From the NCBI GenBank assembly GCA_044347755.1, contig JBIKUE010000013.1, positions 5,981 through 69,980 on the forward strand: a stretch of 64,000 bases of DNA, in the 5' to 3' direction. The DNA is from M3007 sp044347755. Its GTDB lineage: Bacteria; Bacteroidota; Bacteroidia; Chitinophagales; Saprospiraceae. Each line of letters opens with the position of its first letter. The stretch's first letter is position 1. The position numbers and the translations under genes were made by a program. Below are positions 34,737 to 43,400 of this stretch, piece by piece. The notes beneath the pieces are model-generated. The model saw nothing but the letters and a program-made list of their open reading frames with translations. It was not told the DNA's origin and made no database searches.

Positions 34737-36437
34737 TCAACGTACTACCGTTACGTCTCCTTTGGCGTGCCAGGTTTGGGTTTTTCCAAACAAGTCTGCA
34801 TCCCATTCCAGGCGCCATACGTAAACACCGGTCATGCCATCTTTGCCACGCACCACTCCATCCCATGGTTGTTCAGGATCATCGGCAGCAAACACCAGGC
34901 TACCCCAACGATCATATACCTCCATGCGGAATCGCAACCAACGACAAGGCAAAAAGGCCTGCCATTGATCGTTGTTGCCATCATCATTTGGGGTAAACAC
35001 GTTCGGAACGTACAAATTACACGCTTTGCAGGCGAAAAAATCCACCTGAACGGAGTCTTCAAACAGGCAATTTTCTGTTTGCCCAATCAGGGTATACACC
35101 CCAGGCTCCGAAACTGGCAGTACATCCTGCTGACTGCCATTGCTCCAGGTCCATTCCAATAATGCGTTTGGTCGTACCAGATAAAGCACATCATCGAAAC
35201 AAATGGTGGTATCCGGCCTGAGCACCGGCGGTATTTCAATGCCCACAGACACCCAGGAGGTATCGCCCGGACACTCGGACGTGGGTGGGAAAATGTACGC
35301 ATAGACGCCTGCGGTATACTTGGACGGATCAAAAAATCCCGGTATGGAAGAAGGCTCAGGCACCCAGATGCCCCCTGGATCAGGAGAGCCCTTTAATACG
35401 CTGAACAGACTGAATGGCGGAGTATTGGTGCAAACGATGGTATCGCCTGGCAAGCCTGCGCTGGGCGGGGTGTAGATGGGTAAAAAGGCGCGTTGCGTAC
35501 CAGCCAGGCCACAACCGGCATACACCTGAAATTCAACCCTCCGAACCCCTTGAAGCGGGTGAACAGCAGCGTCCAGATATTGCAATTGCTTAATGACAGC
35601 CAAAAAATCAGCCGGGCTGCCATTACCTGGATTGATCAGGGTAATATGTTGTGCATCGTACACCACCACCTGGATGGGTGGCGGAATATTAGGCAAGAAG
35701 ATTTGGTCAAACGCTGTACCGTTCAACATCATGATTCTGATGGAGTCTATGGGCCCTTCTGAGGTGAGCAAGGGATCGTTGCCCACTACCGTAACGGAAG
35801 GAGTACAGGAAGTATCAGCCCGATAATCACCATTGGTGAGGCCGGAACTATTATCGGCATCCAGATCAAAATTAAAGTTGCTTTCCAGCTTGACATTATC
35901 TAACCCACCGAAATCTACGGCAAAATGGTGAAATTCTCCACGGATGCGCAGGCTGGTGATATTGGACAAAACTTGTTTGAACTGTGCCTGGGTGGGCACC
36001 AAACCGTTGGTCGTGTTTACCCGCCAGCCGGCATCCTCCCGGAGAAACAGGTCGTAATGCGTCCAGGTAGGTCCAGGAAGTATGGGGTGGTCAAAAACGA
36101 GCGTGAGGCCTCCGCCTTTCAGCTCAACATCTGCAAAGGTGTTGGCATTGGATACATTATTGGCAAACTGGTCATATCGGAGAAATTTGCCATAGGCATC
36201 ACATTTGGGTCCGCGGAATTTAGCCGGCGCCACAAAATACCAGGTCCCTCCGGTAGAGCCATCAGTCATTTGAATATGGCCCCCGGGATTACCGCCAGAT
36301 AAGTTCCAGATGGCGGTAGTGCTCACAGGATCTCCATCGCAGCGCCAGTCTTCGTTGCCGGTATCGAAGGTAGAGATTTGGGCAGGCAAGGAGCTGGTCA
36401 GGAGCAATAGTGAAGCAATCAGATAAACAGAGCGCAT
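34737..36437 (-). CDS. T9SS type B (CHU_C) protein with laminin-B-like domain
   Basis: 566 residues from the ATG at 36437, which opens the signal peptide (ending SLPAQ); an upstream ATG at 36461 adds eight residues without benefit. Residues ~20-185 resemble a laminin B (domain IV) carbohydrate-binding module (FDTGNEDWRCDGDP ... FAVDFGGLDNVKLES). A beta-sandwich middle region follows, then an Ig-like segment, and the CHU_C sorting domain (~470-566, LYVPNVFTPNDDGNNDQW ... YDRWGSLVF ... GDVTVVR). Exported through the type IX system; probably binds surface sugars. No PorP/SprF gene is adjacent. Confidence 0.83.
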   Translation of the reverse strand: MRSVYLIASLLLLTSSLPAQISTFDTGNEDWRCDGDPVSTTAIWNLSGGNPGGHIQMTDGSTGGTWYFVAPAKFRGPKCDAYGKFLRYDQFANNVSNANTFADVELKGGGLTLVFDHPILPGPTWTHYDLFLREDAGWRVNTTNGLVPTQAQFKQVLSNITSLRIRGEFHHFAVDFGGLDNVKLESNFNFDLDADNSSGLTNGDYRADTSCTPSVTVVGNDPLLTSEGPIDSIRIMMLNGTAFDQIFLPNIPPPIQVVVYDAQHITLINPGNGSPADFLAVIKQLQYLDAAVHPLQGVRRVEFQVYAGCGLAGTQRAFLPIYTPPSAGLPGDTIVCTNTPPFSLFSVLKGSPDPGGIWVPEPSSIPGFFDPSKYTAGVYAYIFPPTSECPGDTSWVSVGIEIPPVLRPDTTICFDDVLYLVRPNALLEWTWSNGSQQDVLPVSEPGVYTLIGQTENCLFEDSVQVDFFACKACNLYVPNVFTPNDDGNNDQWQAFLPCRWLRFRMEVYDRWGSLVFAADDPEQPWDGVVRGKDGMTGVYVWRLEWDADLFGKTQTWHAKGDVTVVR

Positions 36438-36523
36438 GCAGCAAGATGGTTTTTGCTGCAAAATAGGTCGGAGACCTTAACGATGCTCAGACAAATGCGA
36501 AATTTTGTCAGGAATGGCGAAAA

Positions 36524-36548
36524 GGCGATGCAGGGATACTGCACCGCC
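36524..36548 (-). terminator. Terminator-like hairpin upstream of the CHU_C gene
   Basis: On the minus strand GGCGGTGCAG-TATCC-CTGCATCGCC forms a 10-bp stem with one mismatch, followed by TTTTC. It would end a leftward transcript arising upstream of the CHU_C gene. The only leftward reading frame there is a 26-codon ORF (36714-36634). Confidence 0.5.
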
Positions 36549-36616
36549 TTTACTGGCAAAATAAACAGGAGTTAACAAATAGTGGTTAGTCAGGATTATT
36601 CCGTTAGGTTCAATGG

Positions 36617-37369
36617 TTGCTTTTTTTCAGCACTTACAAAGGTGTAATGGTGCAGTTGTCTTCGATACGGAAGCGACGGCATTCACCGGCACCTGCCAAC
36701 ACAGAATGCACCATCAGCCATGGCAGTCAGGGTTGTGTAATCTCCACTACAGATCTTTCTGACTTTGCACTTCGGGATGAATCAACAGAAGAAGTATTGA
36801 AAACCTTTAACGTACGACAAGAGAGTGCCCAAAAACACTATCAAGTGCTAAATGGAGGCACAAACAATGGAAATTCAGGCTATTCCATCAAGCTGGACAA
36901 CCAAAACCCGGACTATTATAATGGCATTGAATACTCCATCATAGCCAATAAAAACGGCGGAATTGTTGCCTCCTTCCAGATATATACCCATTACAATCCC
37001 GATTATTCGGAACTATACGTCACTTCACTTGCCGATGGGTATGAAATCGTAAAATATGCAGGCAATGAATTCAAAGGAAACGATCCTGCGGATCAACGGA
37101 ATACAAACACCTCTCAGGCTATGTTACGGTTTACCGTTTCTCCGAATCCATTTTTGCATACAATGAATATTCAGTTGAGTGAACCTGTCTCAACACCAAC
37201 AACTTTCCAAGTCATCAATTTGCAGGGACAAACCGTTAAGAAAGGTGTAATACCGGAAGACACGCTTCATTATCAGCTTGAAGCGGAAGATCTTCCGGCA
37301 GGTATTTATTTGCTGCGCCTTGAATCTGCCGGAAATGGGCTAACACAAAAGCTACTGAAATCCAACTAA
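36617..37369 (+). pseudogene. 5'-truncated T9SS type A cargo remnant
   Basis: An open frame of 250 codons. Residues ~165-250 are a clear type A sorting tail (FTVSPNPFLHTMNIQLSEP ... GQTVKKG ... DLPAGIYLLRLES ... KLLKSN). Residues ~40-160 are beta-rich and unrecognised. The N-terminus (MLFFSTYKGVMVQ...) is no signal peptide, yet type A cargo needs one, and none is found upstream in any frame. The likeliest reading is a gene that lost its 5' part; an alternative is a recent frameshift just outside. A strong terminator follows, so the 3' end is original. Confidence 0.6.
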
Positions 37370-37393
37370 ACCATCCCTTCGAACGCGCTTTAC

Positions 37394-37425
37394 GGCCACC
37401 TCCCTACCAGGGGGGTGGCCTTTTT
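37394..37425 (+). terminator. Intrinsic terminator after the type A remnant
   Basis: GGCCACCTCCC, loop TACCA, then GGGGGGTGGCC form an 11-bp stem (one wobble), followed by TTTTT. Confidence 0.85.
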
Positions 37426-37939
37426 ACTTCATCAAAAAGGCCACCTGATGGCTGGAATGCGGGCCTATCTGATGGAGTTTATTGCAAATCAATAGAGACA
37501 TCTTCAAAATTGATTTCGTTACCGCCCCAGAAACCACTATTGCTTGGGTTAGGCAATGGAAGGAGTTTAAACCTGTGCTGTTGTTTCAGTTAATCAGCAA
37601 GGCATTCAGGTCAATGTCGAAGCCAATGCCACAAGGGCCTGCATTCGGGTTGATATCGGCCAGGAAAGCCAAGTTGCCGGTTAAAATCTAAAGCCCGGTA
37701 CTATAAACTCCTAAAGCTAGACAAAATCCTCAAATACGGACAGGAAAAAAGAGTCACAAACGGGAAAAACTCATTGAAGAAATTAAAAAAGCCGCAGGCA
37801 TCAATGAGCGCGACTGGCTCCTGGAAAAGCTGGATTCCGCGTGATGCAGCGCGTTTTTATCCACACAATGTGAATAACCCCATTGCCGGGGTGTTGGTTA
37901 AAATATTACGTGGGTGATGTAAAAACGTTTTGGCTTTCC
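37426..37939 (+). other. Decayed intergenic stretch with short coding remnants
   Basis: No convincing gene. Two protein-like fragments without start codons lie in different frames: 37571-37684 (reads TCAVVSVNQQGIQVNVEA...) and about 37709-37844 (ending EEIKKAAGINERDWLLEKL...). A third frame overlaps the second with a lysine-rich reading (YYKLLKLDKILKYGQEKR). Broken coding sequence with frameshifts is the simplest explanation, but the fragments are short and unrecognised, so chance is not excluded. Confidence 0.35.
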
Positions 37940-37947
37940 TACATTTG
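37940..37947 (+). promoter_or_regulatory. Candidate -7 element of the M23 peptidase gene
   Basis: TACATTTG matches TAnnTTTG and lies 56 nt before the GTG start at 38004. No clear -33 element is seen. Confidence 0.45.
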
Positions 37948-38003
37948 CACCAACCCCATTGGCCTTACAAGCTAAACTGTTTCTCTAATCTACCCATTTT
38001 ATC

Positions 38004-39368
38004 GTGCATTCAGACTCAAATCCAGAGCGATGGCTCCGGCGTGCGAGGACCTTTTTGAGTAAAAAGTCGTCCATCATCGCCGCAGGAGCCACCCTCACCG
38101 CAGGCATCATTGCCGCCACCCTTACCCTCAACCAACAAGATACCGCCCCTGCTGCTGCTGCCATTTCAATGGTATCCCGTCCGGACGCGTTGCCACTCGA
38201 AGCCAACAATCTGCGTTGGGGCTTTTTCATGGATGAATACATCCAGTCGCAAATTGAACTCAAACGCGGAGACATCCTTGGAACTATACTCATGAAAGAA
38301 GCCGGCCTCACCTACCCTCAGGTGAATCAGTTGGTGGAAAGCTGCAAAGACAAATTCAAAATCAACTCCCTGCGCGTAGGCTCCAGCCTGCAATTCCTCC
38401 GCCGCCAACCAGGTGAAGCGCCGGAAATGATGATCTACGAACCATCTCCGTATCAATACACAGTGTTCCAGCTGAAGGAGCCTTTCCAGGTGGAAACCAT
38501 CAAAAGAGATGTAGATACAAAAATCGTGGCCGCTGCCGGTGTATTGGAAACGAGCTTCTGGCAGGCGCTCAACGACAATGGCCTATCCGATGAACTGGCC
38601 GATGGCATGATCGATGTATTGGCATCTTCCGTGGATTTCTACCATCAAAAACAGGGAGACCGGTTTAAAGTCGTATACGAACAACACTACGTGCGTGGTG
38701 AAGCGGTAGGAACCGGCAAAATCATTGCCGCGGTCTACGAACGCGACGGAAAAGAATCCTATGCCTTCCATTTCAAAAAAGACGGTCAAAAAACCGACTA
38801 CTTTGACTTTGATGGCCGTCCGGCACGAAAAGCCTTCCTGAAGGCGCCTGTGAAATTTAGCCGCATCAGCAGCCGTTTCAATATGAACCGTCTGCACCCG
38901 GTACTGGGCTACCACAAAGCCCATCTAGGTACCGATTACGCCGCGCCACATGGCACACCTATTATTGCGGTAGCAGAAGGTGTGGTTACAGAAGCTACTC
39001 GCCGCGGAGGAAATGGCATCTACGTACGCCTGCGTCATGATGGTGCTTACGAAACGCAATATCTGCACATGAGCGGACACGCGCGCGGCATACGCCCGGG
39101 CGTTCGTGTAGCACAAGGACAAACCATCGGCTACGTAGGCTCAACCGGCCTGGCAACAGGCCCGCACGTTTGCTTCCGTTTCTGGAAAAATGGCCGCCAG
39201 GTAGATCACCTGCGCCTGAATCTTCCACAACCTCAGCCCATCACCGGCCCGCTGTTTGAAGAATATAAAGTGGTACGCGACGATTTGATTAAAATGCTGA
39301 ACAGCGTTCCTTACCGCACATACAATTCCACCGAACAAACGGATGTACCGGTTCAGGCCATTCCTTAA
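38004..39368 (+). CDS. M23 family peptidoglycan metallopeptidase with Cys zinc ligand
   Basis: 454 residues, GTG start. An N-terminal anchor helix (~25-45, AAGATLTAGIIAATLTL), a helical and OapA/LysM-like middle, and a LytM/M23 domain (~295-410) with HLGTD (His307, Asp311), LHMSGHARG, and GPHVCFRF. In the last motif the usual HxH is HxC: His388 is kept and Cys390 stands where the third zinc ligand should be. The fold is otherwise complete, so a peptidoglycan endopeptidase acting in the periplasm is likely. The last 15 codons recur as part of each unit of the downstream tandem array. Confidence 0.86.
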   Translation: MHSDSNPERWLRRARTFLSKKSSIIAAGATLTAGIIAATLTLNQQDTAPAAAAISMVSRPDALPLEANNLRWGFFMDEYIQSQIELKRGDILGTILMKEAGLTYPQVNQLVESCKDKFKINSLRVGSSLQFLRRQPGEAPEMMIYEPSPYQYTVFQLKEPFQVETIKRDVDTKIVAAAGVLETSFWQALNDNGLSDELADGMIDVLASSVDFYHQKQGDRFKVVYEQHYVRGEAVGTGKIIAAVYERDGKESYAFHFKKDGQKTDYFDFDGRPARKAFLKAPVKFSRISSRFNMNRLHPVLGYHKAHLGTDYAAPHGTPIIAVAEGVVTEATRRGGNGIYVRLRHDGAYETQYLHMSGHARGIRPGVRVAQGQTIGYVGSTGLATGPHVCFRFWKNGRQVDHLRLNLPQPQPITGPLFEEYKVVRDDLIKMLNSVPYRTYNSTEQTDVPVQAIP

Positions 39369-40432
39369 AAAAGGCACAAAGATTAGACACTAAGGCGCAA
39401 AGACACGAAGACGCTAAGGAGAACACTTCGCGTCCTCAAAATACCGAAGGGGGCGTTTGACTAACTTCAAACACCCCCTTCGAATTTTAGTGTCTTAGCG
39501 CCTTTGAGCCTTCGTGCCTTTACCTTACAATGGTTACATCAATTCCACCGAACAAACGGAGGTACCGGTTCAAGCCGTTCCTTAAAAAAGGCACAAAGAT
39601 TAGACACTAAGGCGCAAAGACACGAAGACGCTAAGGAGAACGCTTCGCGTCCTCAAAATACCGAAGGGGGTGTTTGACGTTAGTCAAACGCCCCCTTCGA
39701 ATTTTAGTGTCTTAGCGCCTTTGAGCCTTCGTGCCTTTACCTTACAATGGTTACATCAATTCCACCGAACAAACGGAGGTACCGGTTCAGGCCATTCCTT
39801 AAAAAAGGCACAAAGATTAGACACTAAGGCGCAAAGACACGAAGACGCTAAGGAGAACGCTTCGCGTCCTCAAAACACCGAAGAGGCGTTTGACGTTAGT
39901 CAAACGCCCCCTTCGAATTTTAGTGTCTTAGCGCCTTTGTGTCTTCGTGCCTTTACCTTACAATGGTTACATCAATTCCACCGAACAAACGGATGTACCG
40001 GTTCAGGCCATTCCTTAAAAAAGGCACAAAGATTAGACACTAAGGCGCAAAGACACTAAGACGCTAAGGAGAACGCTTCGCGTCCTCAAAACACTGAAGG
40101 GGGCGTTTGACGTTAGTCAAACACCCCCTTCGAATTTTAGTGTCTTAGCGCCTTTGAGCCTTCGTGCCTTTACCTTACAATGGTTACATCAATTCCACCG
40201 AACAAACGGATGTACCGGTTCAGGCCGTTCCTTAAAAAAGGCACAAAGATTAGACACTAAGGCGCAAAGACACGAAGACGCTAAGGAGAACGCTTCGCGT
40301 CCTCAAAACACCGAAGGGGGCGTTTGACGTTAGTCAAACACCCCCTTCGAATTTTAGTGTCTTAGCGCCTTTGTGTCTTAGCGCCTTTGAGCCTTCGTAT
40401 CCTTCGTGTCTTTACCTTAGAATAGTCACATC
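39323..40432. repeat. Five-copy tandem array of a ~217-bp unit
   Basis: Units start at 39323, 39540, 39757, 39973 and 40190 (spacings 217, 217, 216, 217); the last runs to about 40432 with a ~26-nt expansion. Each unit reads: the 3' tail of the M23 gene including its stop; octamers (GACACTAA, GGCGCAAA, GACACGAA, GACGCTAA); a GGGGGCGTTTGA hairpin; complementary octamers; and the final codons of a CHU_C gene (DVTIVR-stop, minus strand). It fills the whole 1043-nt gap between the two convergent genes. A 129-codon open frame inside it is only a product of the repetition. Confidence 0.93.
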
Positions 40433-43400
40433 GCCTTTGTAAAGCTCAACTACCCCATCAATAAACTCAATTTCTACTACCCACACAAAAACGCCCGGAT
40501 TCATCGGTTCCCCCTTATAGGTACCGTCCCATCCAAGTTCGCCGTCGTATGGATTGAAATTTTCCAGTACAAAAAGTTGTTCTCCCCAACGATCAAAAAT
40601 TGCAAGTGAATTCACCTTTCTTACCGTTCCCGGGCGTGGGAATACACTAAAGAGATCATTATCTCCATCTGCGTTCGGGCTGATGACGTTAGGGATGTAC
40701 ACATATTTGCGGCGGTCTACTATAACACGCACCTGATCCTCATCGCGGCAACCATTGTTGTCAACCACTTGGATAGAATAGGTTGTGCTGATAAACGGAT
40801 ATACCGTTTGATCCAGACATTGCGGACATTCTGCATCATCCGGCAGTGGCGACCAAATTACTGAGGCCAGACTGTCGAAAGGAACATTCACAATGGCCTG
40901 CAGGGTGGCTGATTGTCCAATGGCGATATTCTGATCGTCACCCAGTTCCACATTTAAAGGAATTGGCGTGTTAACCACAATGATCTCAGAAGTTTCGCAA
41001 TCGCTCAAATCGTATGCTGTAATGGTGTAAGAACCTGCACCAAGTCCGGCAAACAAATTACTGTTTTGCGGAGCTGCACCATTGATAGAGAAGCGATAAG
41101 GAGCTACCCCACCACTTGGGTTAACCAGGATAGAACCATTGCTCAATCCAAAGCATTTCGGATCAGTAGCCGTAAATGAGATTTGCAAAGGAGAAGGCTC
41201 CGTGATGGTTACATTCGTTGTGGTGGTACAGGTATTGGCATCCGTAACGGTAACTGTATAGGAGCCGCCAGCCAGGTTGTTCACCGTTTGAGCCGCCACA
41301 CCGGTTGACCAGGTATAGTTATACGGCGCCAATCCGCCATTGGCTGTTGCTGAAGCACTACCGTCCAAAGCCCCCGGGCAGCTTACCCCGAATCCACCAT
41401 AATTGGACGTTTGGGTTGCCGAAAGTGATGGGGGGAACAATTGACCAATGTTAGCCTGTGTGGTGGCAGAGAAGCCGTTATTGGAAGTATAATTTACGGT
41501 ATAATTACCTGGCGCGAGACCGGCAACTGGTGTAGGCACCCCTACATTATTTATGGTACCATTGGCTACAGGAGTATTACCCAGCAAGATGGTGTAATTG
41601 AAGGGCCCTTCACCCAAGGTTACAGTCAAAGTCAGCGAACCGGTTGTTTGTCCGCAAGGAATGATGGAACCACTCAGGCTGGCGGTCATTCCGCAGGAGG
41701 CAGGAGGTAACAAGCTGGTGATGGTAGTAACGGTACTATCACAACCAAACTGGTTGGTCAACACCGTTACGGAAGATCCCACCTGACCAGGTTCGCAAGT
41801 GCCCACATTTACGGTAGTTGTACTGGAAGGCAACAAGGTTACTGTTTCTGTCACGATACTATCGCAACCAAACTGATTCACAAGTGGATATACAAAGGTT
41901 CCCACTCCGGCAGGGTTACAGGTGGCTGATTGTATTGCTGTTGTGTTGCTGGGCAATAGGGTGATCGTAGTAATAACCGTACTATCACAACCAAAAATAT
42001 TGGTAAGATCCTGGGTAAATACACCAACGTTAGCAGGGTTACAATTTGCACCTGTCAGGTTGGTTACATTAGATGGCAGTAATGAAACAGTAGTGATCAC
42101 GGTGCTATCGCATCCTGCTGCTGTTGTAATCACATTGGTAAATATGCCGGCAGCGCCCGGATCACAGGTGGTTGCAGTAAGGAAAGTAGGCGGTATTCCA
42201 TTGAAAGTAATGGTGGTTGTTACCACACTATCGCACCCAAACTGATTGGTAAGGGTTTGTGTAAATACGCCAACCTGATTCGGATTACAAGACTGACCGG
42301 ATAAGGCTGTGGCGCTGCTTGGAAGTAGTGTAACTGTGGTTACAACAGTACTATCGCAGCCATCTGCGGTAAGAATTGTATTTGTGAACACCCCAGCCTG
42401 GTTTGGATCGCATGTTGTGGTCGCCACAGGAGTAGGCGGTATACCATTAAATGTAACAGTGGTAATAACCGTACTGTCGCAGCCAAACTGGTTAGTAAGT
42501 ACAGAGGTAAATACGCCTAACTCATTGGGGTTGCAAGACTGAGCAGAAAGGTTAGTTGTATTGCTGGGCAGCAAAGTCACGGTTGTAATCACCAAACTAT
42601 CACAACCATCCGAAGCGGCTGTCAGTAGTTGGTTAAACACGCCTACATTGGCTGGATTACACGTTGTTGCACCTACATAGGTAGTATCAGAATTCGAAAA
42701 AATTACGGTTGTAATGACCGTACTGTCGCAACCAAAAATATTGGTCAGATTCTGTGTAAACACACCTACATTGTTCGGATCGCAGCTTGCATCAAAGATT
42801 TCCGTAAGGCTGGTTGGCAACAAGGTAGTGGTTGTAATGACCACACTATCACAGCCATTCAATTGCGGAAGTGTTATGGTTACTGTTCCCGCATTAGCAG
42901 GATCACAGGTCGTGAGCGCTATGATGGTCGTATCAATTGGATTAACGATCAGGGTAGAAACGATTACGCTATCACAACCATGGATACTACTTAATGTGTC
43001 ATAGTATATGCCTGAAGTATTCTGATTGGCGCCAGCCAGGAAGGCTGTTTCGTCTTCGCAGATTTGGATAGTCTGCGGTGTGGTAAACAAAGGCCAAACT
43101 GCCACTGAAACGGTGTCATTAATAACCGTGGCACAAGCGACCGGAGAATTATCACTTACAGAAATCAGGGTATAATTGGTATTCGCCGTTGGGCTTACCT
43201 GAACCTGATGACCATTATTGATGTCGTTGAGGGTAAAATTTTGTGCTCCGTTCGACCAAACCACATCAAATGGACCATTTCCAGTCAGTGTAAAGAGTAG
43301 GTTCAATGATTCTCCATTACAGATTTCTGGAATGCCCGTTAAACTTGCGGTCGGATTGGTATTTACCTGAACATTCCGGCAAACTGGCGCCAGCGTATCG

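Noticed and set aside
39670..40059. 129-codon open frame inside the tandem array
   Set aside because: It consists of repeated intergenic sequence read through two units; no start context, and the protein repeats itself at the array period.
39323..40432. CRISPR-like repeat array
   Set aside because: Whole ~217-bp units repeat with no unique spacers, and no cas genes are near; it is a tandem duplication.
41700..42930. Regular DNA repeats at ~120 nt that could suggest a CRISPR or satellite
   Set aside because: They are in frame and encode the protein repeats of the giant adhesin.
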